A DNA stretch of 32,315 nucleotides, taken from IMG/VR virus record IMGVR_UViG_3300011116_000575, positions 1 to 32,315 of that record, one strand, 5' to 3'. This DNA comes from a virus. A model generated the notes under the pieces. It ran no database searches. It saw only the letters and a list, made by a program, of their open reading frames with translations, and was not told the DNA's origin. Position numbers and translations under genes: made by a program. How positions within the stretch are numbered: the stretch's first letter is position 1; each line of letters begins with the position of its first letter. Shown here in pieces: positions 6,340 through 11,224 of the stretch.

Positions 6340-6496
6340 GTGTTTTTTCAGACTTTTTTTTAACTTTTTTTTATCTGGTTTTTGTGCTAAACTGCTGTTT
6401 GTTGTGGGTTTTTTGCAACTCCTTGTTTAATTGCCCACAACTACTTGGTTCATATTCTCCAAGCAAATTAGCCACTAGAACTTTAGTGGCTTTTTT
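6321..6496 (+). ncRNA. Candidate rightward small RNA carrying an anti-RBS loop
   Basis: No rightward gene lies between 6240 and 6471, yet a textbook rightward terminator ends at 6496. A TATAAT at 6309-6314 with a weak TTTTCA 16 nt upstream could start a transcript near 6321. Within it, GTTGTGGG (6401-6408) pairs perfectly with CCCACAAC (6434-6441). The 25-nt loop contains CTCCTTGTTTAATT (6419-6432), the exact complement of the extended RBS used by several early genes. A trans-acting antisense RNA that blocks those start sites is a reasonable reading. The alternative is that this is a relic RBS of a lost leftward gene; a short leftward peptide frame there supports that only weakly. The 5' end is a guess. 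Confidence 0.35.
6471..6496 (+). terminator. Rho-independent terminator (rightward)
   Basis: The perfect stem GCCACTA/TAGTGGC (6471-6477 and 6484-6490) has a 6-nt loop and is followed at once by six T. The opposite strand has no T run, so it acts rightward. No rightward gene ends here, which points to a non-coding transcript. Confidence 0.85.
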
Positions 6497-6500
6497 GATA

Positions 6501-6514
6501 TATTAAATTTAATA
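6501..6514. promoter_or_regulatory. 14-bp palindrome, possible operator
   Basis: TATTAAATTTAATA is a perfect 14-bp palindrome directly after the first rightward terminator. It could be an operator for a dimeric regulator. Being AT-only, it could also arise by chance in this composition. Confidence 0.3.
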
Positions 6515-6598
6515 GCCAAGTATAGTACCTACCTCACTAGAGTTTTACTCACCTTAATATTACAAGAAAAGTATCATACAGTTATTGGGCGAACTAAT

Positions 6599-6634
6599 AC
6601 AACCTTTGCATCTTGGAAGCAAGGTTGTTTTTTT
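6599..6634 (+). terminator. Second rho-independent terminator (rightward)
   Basis: ACAACCTTTGC (6599-6609) pairs with GCAAGGTTGT (6619-6628), with one bulged T, and is followed by a run of T to 6634. It is the second rightward terminator in 140 nt without a rightward gene in front of it. Either another short RNA ends here or the region is insulated against read-through into the 6807 unit. Confidence 0.8.
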
Positions 6635-6806
6635 ATAAAAGTCTTGCCAACAAAAAATAAATGAGTAATAATAAGTACCAAGCAGATTAGCATTTGCTTA
6701 CAAACACTCTGCAGAGTTATAACAACTAAAGAAAAAACCCACCTATAAGGCAGGTCTTGAGATTAGCATTACCTAAATTATAGCAGGGTTAGATAGGAGT
6801 GGTCAA
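6635..6806. promoter_or_regulatory. Upstream region of the rightward island, with repeats
   Basis: No gene is visible here. It holds a weak rightward promoter candidate (TTGCCA 6644-6649, AATAAT 6667-6672, 17-nt spacer) and a second one, TTGAGA (6757-6762) with TATAGC (6779-6784). It also holds the perfect 12-bp palindrome ACTCTGCAGAGT (6706-6717) and the direct repeat AGATTAGCATT at 6684-6694 and 6760-6770. The spacing of 76 bp (about seven helical turns) would suit two operator sites bound on one DNA face. All of this is pattern only. Confidence 0.4.
6732..6755 (-). terminator. Probable leftward terminator
   Basis: Read leftward, ACCTGCC and GGTGGGT (6755-6749 and 6743-6737) form a 7-bp stem using two G-U wobbles around a TTATA loop. 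It is followed by five T. On the plus strand the wobble positions become mismatches, so the structure favours the leftward transcript. It would stop late transcripts running antisense through the rightward island before they reach the control region. Confidence 0.5.
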
Positions 6807-7100
6807 GTGTTTTCTAGCAAAGAAATTCTAACTAACAATGTAACATTGAACAATGATATAAATTTAATAAAAAACAATGTTAAAACAAACAATGTTAATC
6901 ACAAAAGAGTAGAAGTATTAGCTAATGATTTAGCAGATAAATTAAATTCACCCAATTCTTATAAGCTTTTTTGCAAAGTTGTTTATAAGAACCCAGAGCC
7001 TGTAATACAAAGATGTTTGGGTCTAACTTTAGAAGCAGATAATGTTTTTAATAAGGGTGGTTATTTTATTAGTCTAATTAAAATTTATGGCAACTTATAA
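6807..7100 (+). CDS. Small protein of unknown function (97 aa), GTG start
   Basis: The start is GTG at 6807 with TAGGAG seven bases upstream; no ATG fits better. The first 35 residues are Asn-rich and probably disordered (NNVTLNNDINLIKNNVKTNN). After this, RVEVLANDLADKLNSPNSYK leads into LFCKVVYKNPEPVIQRCLGLTL and a GGYFISLIKIY end. The pattern 'LA..L.D..N...Y......YPE..I...L......KN.G..F..L' resembles a small helical protein I associate with Patescibacteria and their mobile elements, of unknown function, possibly related to replication or regulation. That resemblance is from memory and weak. It is the first gene of the rightward island and so could be a regulator. Confidence 0.6.
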   Translation: MFSSKEILTNNVTLNNDINLIKNNVKTNNVNHKRVEVLANDLADKLNSPNSYKLFCKVVYKNPEPVIQRCLGLTLEADNVFNKGGYFISLIKIYGNL

Positions 7101-7108
7101 CTCAGCAT

Positions 7109-7137
7109 TTGCATTTTAATTATGCTTATGCTATAAT
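7109..7137 (+). promoter_or_regulatory. Rightward promoter
   Basis: TTGCAT (7109-7114), a 17-nt spacer, then a perfect TATAAT (7132-7137). It follows the 6807 gene by 9 nt and would start a transcript near 7144, just ahead of the extended RBS of the two-TM protein. It provides separate expression of that gene and the transglycosylase. Confidence 0.7.
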
Positions 7138-7168
7138 GGTTACAGTTTCAATTAAACAAGGAGAAAAA

Positions 7169-7366
7169 ATGAAACAAATAAAAAACATATCAACTAAAAC
7201 AATTACTTTCTTTCAAAGGGTAATTAACATATTCTGGATTGCTGCCATAGCAGTATTAGGATTATATCTTATAGATATTATTCAACTTCCAGTGTATATA
7301 GTTAAAGCATATAGTTTTGCTTTGCTTATCACAGCATTAGTACAGCTATATAAGAGCAGTAAATAA
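7169..7366 (+). CDS. Small two-TM membrane protein (65 aa)
   Basis: ATG at 7169 is chosen because an exact extended RBS ends five bases before it. An upstream in-frame ATG at 7109 lies inside the promoter and lacks an SD. The protein has a basic N-terminus (MKQIKNISTK) and two hydrophobic segments, at about residues 18-35 (IFWIAAIAVLGLYLI) and 43-60 (IVKAYSFALLITALV), with a short tail KSSK. It is small enough to be a holin-like or immunity-type membrane protein. It directly precedes a secreted cell-wall enzyme, so a role in export or lysis is possible. A separate holin candidate already accompanies the endolysin at 8409-8591. Confidence 0.65.
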   Translation: MKQIKNISTKTITFFQRVINIFWIAAIAVLGLYLIDIIQLPVYIVKAYSFALLITALVQLYKSSK

Positions 7367-7416
7367 GGAATATTCATATAAGAATATTTATAGTTTTAGC
7401 AAGCATAGTTCTAACA

Positions 7417-7800
7417 TTGGCTACCTTGCCACATACTAACCCAAAAAATGTTCGCACCTCACAAGTAACTGGTCATCAAAACATAGCTAAGCCTGTTTTA
7501 GCAAAGTTTGAGCCACAAATAGCAAGTAGTGCAGAAAATACCCAAAAAGCCGCTACAAGCCCTGAAAATAGCTCAGATGCAAAGATGTTTATCTACTTAA
7601 AAGAAAGTAATAATAATCCATCTGCTATTAACAAAAGTTCAGGAGCTTGCGGTCTGGGTCAGGCTTTGCCCTGCTCAAAGATGCCATGTAGTCTGACTGA
7701 CTATAATTGCCAAGACCAATTTTTTACCGCCTATATGCAAAACAGGTATGGTACTTGGGAAAATGCCAAAGCTTTTTGGCTAAGTCATAACTGGTGGTAA
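7417..7800 (+). CDS. Secreted lysozyme-like (SLT/RPF-type) transglycosylase
   Basis: The C-terminal domain reads MFIYLKESNNNPSAIN (Glu of the 'ES..NP' motif, the presumed catalytic acid), GACGLGQALPCSKMPC (the 'GL.Q' motif with paired cysteines) and YMQNRYGTWENAKAFW. This is the compact transglycosylase/resuscitation-factor-like domain common on secreted proteins of Actinobacteria and Patescibacteria. The frame stays open upstream of the TTG at 7417. Read from ATA at 7378 (seven bases after AAGGAA) it gives RIFIVLASIVLTLATLPHTN, a clear signal peptide. The true start is therefore probably 7378 with a non-canonical codon, or the start codon is mutated. A Ser/Ala/Pro-rich linker (about 30-60) joins the signal and the domain. 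It cleaves peptidoglycan outside the membrane, for entry, lysis or host-surface remodelling. Confidence 0.75.
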   Translation: MATLPHTNPKNVRTSQVTGHQNIAKPVLAKFEPQIASSAENTQKAATSPENSSDAKMFIYLKESNNNPSAINKSSGACGLGQALPCSKMPCSLTDYNCQDQFFTAYMQNRYGTWENAKAFWLSHNWW

Positions 7801-7831
7801 TAAAATACCCCTGAAATTACTCAGGGGTATT
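7801..7831. terminator. Hairpin between convergent genes
   Basis: The perfect 11-bp stem AATACCCCTGA/TCAGGGGTATT (7804-7814 and 7821-7831) has a 6-nt loop. Leftward it runs into TTTTATTA and should terminate the 7817-8029 gene, whose TAA lies in the loop. Rightward the T run is poor, but the stem begins three bases after the transglycosylase stop, so it may serve both. Confidence 0.8.
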
Positions 7832-8029
7832 AAAATAACCAAACAATTCCCTAAGCCTTTGCTCAGAGAGTGCTTGTCTTACAAGAACCAATTCATTGGC
7901 AATCTTAATTCTTGATTGCTGCAACTTGTCTATTCTGAAAGCCAGCAGCCTGTTTCTTTTGTAAAGTCCTGCAAGGTTTCTGTCTATCTTCTCAAGCTTT
8001 TGCTTGAGGTATTCAATCTTATCTTCCAT
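7817..8029 (-). CDS. Small coiled-coil protein (70 aa)
   Basis: ATG at 8029 is preferred because AAGGGGG lies five bases upstream; an ATG at 8050 has no SD. The protein is almost wholly helical with heptad character: MEDKIEYLKQKLEKIDRNLA, then LYKRNRLLAFRIDKLQQSR, ending LFGYFNTPE. It is basic and soluble. Its only apparent transcription comes through the terminator of the 117-nt RNA at 8059-8175, so its expression may depend on read-through of that structure. The SD region GGGGTT repeats the sequence of the terminator's 3' arm. The function is unknown; a nucleic-acid-binding or regulatory role would fit size and charge. Confidence 0.65.
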   Translation of the reverse strand: MEDKIEYLKQKLEKIDRNLAGLYKRNRLLAFRIDKLQQSRIKIANELVLVRQALSEQRLRELFGYFNTPE

Positions 8030-8058
8030 AGCAACCCCCTTGCCAATCAAAGTATAAC

Positions 8059-8175
8059 AAAAAACCCCAGATGGTGGTATTCCTTTTAATCCATTTTGAG
8101 GAACAGAGTTTTTCTCTGATGAATGCCTACTCTCTCTGGGGTTAGTAGATGTTAGCGAACTAAGCTCTCTACTGT
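8059..8175 (-). ncRNA. Structured small RNA of about 117 nt with own promoter and terminator
   Basis: A perfect consensus promoter ends at 8182, and a terminator stem AACCCCAGA/TCTGGGGTT (8143-8135 and 8071-8063) with six T (8064-8059) closes the transcript. Between them are a 5' hairpin AGTAGA/TCTACT (8173-8168 and 8149-8144) capped by TTAG-TTCG-CTAA, an internal hairpin CAGAG/CTCTG, and TTCCT/AGGAA. A longer pairing GGCATTC/GAATACC with one mismatch lies inside the terminal stem. There is no start codon with an SD. It does not match any riboswitch, ribozyme, tmRNA or 6S family I know. It could be a stand-alone regulator or a leader controlling the 8029 gene. Confidence 0.7.
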
Positions 8176-8181
8176 ATAACC

Positions 8182-8210
8182 ATTATATCAAACAACTTAT
8201 GCTTTGTCAA
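8182..8210 (-). promoter_or_regulatory. Perfect consensus promoter of the 117-nt RNA
   Basis: Leftward TTGACA (8210-8205), exactly 17 nt, then TATAAT (8187-8182). Both hexamers and the spacer match the sigma-70 consensus, which is rare and implies very high constitutive output. Its start would lie near 8175. Confidence 0.9.
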
Positions 8211-8225
8211 TAGTTTTAGTTAATA

Positions 8226-8250
8226 TAAAAAGACCTGATGAGCAGGTCTT
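8226..8250 (-). terminator. Terminator of the late operon
   Basis: AAGACCTG/CAGGTCTT (8250-8243 and 8237-8230) forms a perfect 8-bp stem with a 5-nt loop, followed leftward by TTTTATATT. It comes after the last lysis gene and 16 nt before the -35 of the small-RNA promoter, separating late transcription from the RNA unit. Confidence 0.8.
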
Positions 8251-8264
8251 CTTAAAAGGTTGAA

Positions 8265-8317
8265 ACTGACACAGAAACATTAAGTTTCTTTATTTATTTT
8301 ATACTGACACAAAAACA
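8265..8317. repeat. Direct repeats ACTGACACARAAACA with inverted repeat between
   Basis: ACTGACACAGAAACA (8265-8279) and ACTGACACAAAAACA (8303-8317) are 38 bp apart. GAAACATTAAGTTTC (8274-8288) is an inverted repeat overlapping the first. They lie between the last lysis-region reading frame and the late terminator. They may be protein-binding sites or part of the late mRNA 3' structure; nothing else is visible in this stretch. Confidence 0.4.
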
Positions 8318-8332
8318 AGTGCAAGTTTTATT

Positions 8333-8431
8333 TTATGTACAACTTTCACATTCTGCAAGCTCTGCTGGGTCTATAGGGCATACTTGAGCTAGAAAGTCCT
8401 GTTCTTCTTCACTCTGCTTTCTTGATGCCAT
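8333..8431 (-). CDS. Tiny overlapping reading frame (32 aa) after the holin
   Basis: ATG at 8431 lies inside the 3' end of the holin gene in another frame and runs to TAA at 8333. It gives MASRKQSEEEQDFLAQVCPI, then DPAELAECESCT. An acidic peptide with three cysteines, it has only a weak SD (AAGAG) next to its ATG, so it may be a coupled lysis accessory or spurious. No family is recognised. Confidence 0.3.
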   Translation of the reverse strand: MASRKQSEEEQDFLAQVCPIDPAELAECESCT

Positions 8432-8591
8432 CTCTTAATGCTCCCAAGCCCAAAGCAGCTAGAATGATATTTATATACTCTACATTACTTGGTTGCAAAT
8501 AACCTAGTTGAACCAAAGTATTAAATATTATAGCTACAATAACCAGAATATATGTTTTTTTGCCATGTAGGAAACTTAATAATTTTTTCAT
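8409..8591 (-). CDS. Holin
   Basis: This 60-residue protein begins MKKLLSFLHGKKTYILVIVA, with a basic N-terminus and a first hydrophobic helix (about 13-30). A second hydrophobic segment follows (INIILAALGLGALRDG, about 41-56), with a charged end KKAE. The 'GKKTYI' start and the 'LAALGLGALR.GI.K' end are typical of a widespread family of small phage holins. It lies 3 nt after the CHAP endolysin in the late operon. It would form inner-membrane lesions at the end of infection to release the endolysin. A holin role rests on topology, pattern and context. Confidence 0.8.
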   Translation of the reverse strand: MKKLLSFLHGKKTYILVIVAIIFNTLVQLGYLQPSNVEYINIILAALGLGALRDGIKKAE

Positions 8592-8594
8592 CTT

Positions 8595-9428
8595 TTACCC
8601 TTTCTTTGTTAATTTACCTAATAAGTCAGCAATCCATTTAAGTATTCTTTGAATAATATTTAGCTTGTTTTCATCTTGAGCCAGCTGTTTTTTCAAATCT
8701 TCTATTTGTTTAGTCATATCTGCAACAGATTTTTCTAATTCAGCAACTCTAGCTGTAAGCCTAATATTATCATTTCTTAACCCCTCATTGTCAGTTTTTA
8801 ACTTTACATTTTCAGCTAATACTGTGGGGTAATTCTTTGTAAAGTCATTGGTGTATTTCCATTCATCACTAGCCCTTAATCTTTTAAGAGCTTCTGCTGG
8901 TGGCAACCCATTCCATTGGCTTGCAACCTGAGCATTTTCAGCTTCCCTATGAAGTCCTGTCCTATATAATTCTTGTCCTGCTTCTGTATTCATTATTTGT
9001 ACTCCTTGTGGGTTTAATTGTCCGCCCTTTGGTATAGCCCACCCTATAACATTGGTATAATTGTAAGTTTTAACATGCATTCCTGAGCCATAAGGGTCAT
9101 TCTGCTGGTAGCAATCAAAGGTATTCACATTAGCTGCTGTTACTACACCTGTGTGTCCCCAGCCACCACCAACATTACCATTCCAAACCATAATAGCTCC
9201 TCTTGGTGGAACACCTGTTGGTGTATTCTTAACCCAATCAAAAGCATCTAATCTTGTGCCAAACATATCTTTTGCACCTGCTACTGGGAATGCAGGGCAA
9301 CCACCTATTCCAAGTTCTACATTGGTGTAGCTTTGAACTCCAGCTACACATTGTCCTAAGATGCCACCACAACTATTTATTCTTTGTCCATTTGTCCTAG
9401 CATAAAAATTATCTACAATATCTGCCAT
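8595..9428 (-). CDS. CHAP-domain endolysin with C-terminal coiled coil
   Basis: Residues 1-135 form a CHAP amidase/peptidase domain. The catalytic Cys is in GGILGQCVAG (Cys27), PRGAIMVWNG follows, and the catalytic His is in WGHTGVV (His92), with CYQQN after it. Residues about 150-190 link to a long heptad-rich helix (ENVKLKTDNEGLRNDNIRL, then VAELEKSVADMTKQIEDLKK), ending in a basic, partly hydrophobic tail (IQRILKWIADLLGKLTKKG). CHAP enzymes cut peptidoglycan cross-links or the amide bond. The coiled coil may oligomerise the enzyme, and the amphipathic C-terminus may touch the membrane. There is no signal peptide, so release through the adjacent holin fits. It could also be virion-associated, because the fibre genes are directly upstream. 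Confidence 0.85.
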   Translation of the reverse strand: MADIVDNFYARTNGQRINSCGGILGQCVAGVQSYTNVELGIGGCPAFPVAGAKDMFGTRLDAFDWVKNTPTGVPPRGAIMVWNGNVGGGWGHTGVVTAANVNTFDCYQQNDPYGSGMHVKTYNYTNVIGWAIPKGGQLNPQGVQIMNTEAGQELYRTGLHREAENAQVASQWNGLPPAEALKRLRASDEWKYTNDFTKNYPTVLAENVKLKTDNEGLRNDNIRLTARVAELEKSVADMTKQIEDLKKQLAQDENKLNIIQRILKWIADLLGKLTKKG

Positions 9429-9429
9429 G

Positions 9430-9675
9430 TTATCTCCTTAAAAAATTAGTAACTTCAAAAGTTACTATAGTTGTTATTACTGCTGTAATAATTCCTATCA
9501 ACCATTTTTGAACATTATTCTGCCTTTTGAAGCCATCAAATTGTTCTTTAGTAACAAACTTTTCAGATAATAAAACTTTGATTTCTTTTATATCTGATTT
9601 CATTTCAGTTAAATCACCATGCAAAGTGGTGGTTTGTTCTTTTAATACTGCTACTTCTGTTTCTAAATTTTTCAT
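9430..9675 (-). CDS. Coiled-coil protein with C-terminal TM helix (XhlA-like lysis accessory)
   Basis: An 81-residue protein with heptads in residues 1-40 (METEVAVLKEQ-type: LETEVAVLKEQTTTLHGDL, then MKSDIKEIKVLL), a charged linker, and one TM segment at about 55-75 (VQKWLIGIITAVITTIVTF). It ends in NFLRR. Topology and operon position next to endolysin and holin match the XhlA/hemolysin-like accessory proteins of phage lysis cassettes. An AGGAG precedes the ATG by six bases. Homology to XhlA itself is not proven. Confidence 0.65.
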   Translation of the reverse strand: MKNLETEVAVLKEQTTTLHGDLTEMKSDIKEIKVLLSEKFVTKEQFDGFKRQNNVQKWLIGIITAVITTIVTFEVTNFLRR

Positions 9676-9682
9676 ATTTCTC

Positions 9683-10240
9683 CTAAGTTTGTGAAACTAA
9701 AAATCCTGTAAAGTAATTATAATTTGCAGTACCTACATCTAATGCAAAAGCAGCATTTCCATAAGCCCTAACAGTTACTGCATTTGTAGCACTTAATTGT
9801 ACTGTGGCTGACCCACTACTACCTAAAATACCAACAGCATTAGATAAAGCTCTGCTACCCCTAGCAGTTTCTGTTCCACTTACAAATAATGAAAACAATA
9901 CTGTTTGCCCGCCAGCAGAAGTAGCTGCTGAACCACTCCAGCTGAAATGATAAAAACCATTTACAGGTACAGTATAAGTTCCTGTAGATGTAGAAAAGTT
10001 ATTATTAGTATCATAAGCTTCTGTATCATAAACAACTGTTGCAAAAGTATTGTTGCCTGTATTAGCTGCAGCAGTTCTTTTTGCATGAAATTTATAAGGA
10101 TTGCTAATAGAAGTAACATTAGTAGCTAAGTTAGCTATACCTGTACCATCATTAAAACTGGCATCATTAGTGCCTAGTATATTCCATTTACTAGCACTTG
10201 GTTGTTCTCCATATATTACTGACCATGATGAATATGCCAT
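9683..10240 (-). CDS. Tail fibre paralogue with C1q-like C-terminal domain
   Basis: Residues 1-30 are the shared attachment module (MAYSSWSVIYGEQPSASKWN). From about 45 on, the protein reads like a C1q/TNF-like jelly roll: FHAKRTAAANTGNNTFATVV, YDTEAYDTNNNFSTSTGTY, TVPVNGFYHFSWSG and YNYFTGFLVSQT. This is the order of conserved aromatic and glycine positions of C1q heads. Such trimeric domains end receptor-binding fibres in several phages. It is the last of three tandem genes with the same N-terminal module and different C-terminal domains. It probably decorates the tail tip and binds the cell surface (inference from family and position). Confidence 0.75.
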   Translation of the reverse strand: MAYSSWSVIYGEQPSASKWNILGTNDASFNDGTGIANLATNVTSISNPYKFHAKRTAAANTGNNTFATVVYDTEAYDTNNNFSTSTGTYTVPVNGFYHFSWSGSAATSAGGQTVLFSLFVSGTETARGSRALSNAVGILGSSGSATVQLSATNAVTVRAYGNAAFALDVGTANYNYFTGFLVSQT

Positions 10241-10242
10241 TG

Positions 10243-11223
10243 TTATGCCCTTTCTATTGTGTAAATGCCTGTTCTTGTACTATCACCATTTATAGTCATA
10301 GTTCCAGTAAAAGCATTATTCCTGAATTTTATATTAAGATAAGTCAAACCGCTATAAGTTCCGCTATTAAAAAATTGTGTAAAAAATATTCCTGTAGGTG
10401 TGCTATTATTTACAGCATAGTGAGGGTCTGCAATTTGTGTAGTGTAAGTATTATAAGCAGTTGCTAAATAAAGCGGAAATACCCAATAATCTGAACTTGC
10501 TGTCCAACCTGAACATACAGCTTCATAAAAAGTAAATTTATAATTTGTATTAGCTTCAGCCTTAAATGCAACATAGTTCATACCATTCCAAGCTACTGAT
10601 GAACCGCCAGGTGAGCCTGTAGTAGCTGAGCCAGCCCTAGTATATGCAGATAATAATCTACCTATTGGGTCCCTATTGCAAATCCTATTACCTAAACTAT
10701 CTATAATTACATTTGAACTAGGATTATTATTCCAGCCTGCCACACCTGAACTTGGTGAATAAATATCTCCTGTAGTTGCTGAAATAATACCTTGATTTAT
10801 TCTATATTTACTAGCAATAGAACCAGCAGCAGTAACTATTATTGCAAGTCTTATGCTATTTGCAGCAAGAGCAGGAGAACTAGCATTATTAGCCACTTCA
10901 GAATAAGTTAAAGTTCCATTACTATCTACATCTACATAAGTATCTTTAGATGCAGTAAAAAGCCTTGATGTTACTGCTGAAACAGAAACCTTTTGTCCAT
11001 TTATATATACAGTACCTGCAGTCATTGAGCCATATCTGGTAGAACCATAGCTATCACCTGTCCAAACACAGCCAGATGCAACATAATTCACAGTAGTATC
11101 ATCTGTAAAACTATCTATATTACCAAGCCTAGTGTTGGCATCTTCATCATTTGTACCTAGTATGTTCCACTTAGCCGCACTAGGTTGCTCTTGATATACT
11201 ACTGACCAACTCTGATAAGCCAT
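10243..11223 (-). CDS. Tail fibre paralogue with unrecognised C-terminal domain
   Basis: The same N-terminal module begins the 326-residue protein (MAYQSWSVVYQEQPSAAKWN, then LGTNDEDANTRLGNIDSFTD). It then has a beta-rich middle with GCVWTGDSYGSTRYGSMTAG and VYINGQKVSVSAV, a typical fibre repeat. The C-terminal part contains ATTGSPGGSSVAWNGMNYVA and a carbohydrate-binding-like stretch (FYEAVCSGWTASSDYWVFPL) that I cannot assign. It is the longest of the three and may be the main host-range determinant. No strong SD is visible before its ATG, which suggests coupling to the upstream fibre gene. Confidence 0.7.
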   Translation of the reverse strand: MAYQSWSVVYQEQPSAAKWNILGTNDEDANTRLGNIDSFTDDTTVNYVASGCVWTGDSYGSTRYGSMTAGTVYINGQKVSVSAVTSRLFTASKDTYVDVDSNGTLTYSEVANNASSPALAANSIRLAIIVTAAGSIASKYRINQGIISATTGDIYSPSSGVAGWNNNPSSNVIIDSLGNRICNRDPIGRLLSAYTRAGSATTGSPGGSSVAWNGMNYVAFKAEANTNYKFTFYEAVCSGWTASSDYWVFPLYLATAYNTYTTQIADPHYAVNNSTPTGIFFTQFFNSGTYSGLTYLNIKFRNNAFTGTMTINGDSTRTGIYTIERA

Positions 11224-11224
11224 A

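Larger units (their letters stand above)
4035..7164. repeat. Dispersed extended ribosome-binding motif AATTAAACAAGGAGA
   Basis: The 15-mer AATTAAACAAGGAGA, or a close variant, precedes several starts. It occurs exactly on the minus strand at 4035-4049, 5022-5036, 5691-5705 and 6243-6257, and on the plus strand at 7150-7164. Variants precede the starts at 5418 (AAATAAGGAGA, 5424-5438) and 5926 (AATAAACAAGGAAG). An extra minus-sense copy at 6419-6432 has no recognisable gene behind it. The Shine-Dalgarno core explains only AAGGAG; the AATTAAAC part is extra conservation. The starts of the late structural genes do not show it. Confidence 0.8.

Noticed and set aside
6395-6460. Leftward leader peptide MNQVVVGN and a following TTG frame
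   Set aside because: A GGAGA-ATG pair exists, but the peptide is eight codons, the next frame lacks spacing after its SD, and no leftward promoter lies upstream. Kept only as an alternative to the anti-RBS RNA.
6497-6640. tRNA-like element near GGGCGAAC
   Set aside because: No cloverleaf, no T-loop consensus and no CCA-like end. The stem found there is a terminator.
8104-8170. CTGATGA on the plus strand, suggesting a hammerhead ribozyme
   Set aside because: No stem II followed by GAAA and no matching cleavage-site strand is found. The minus strand has the promoter and terminator, so the element belongs to the small RNA there.
8059-8175. 117-nt RNA as a phi29-type packaging RNA
   Set aside because: The length is similar, but the packaging genes here are TerS/TerL of the HK97 type, and phi29 pRNA belongs to a different packaging system.
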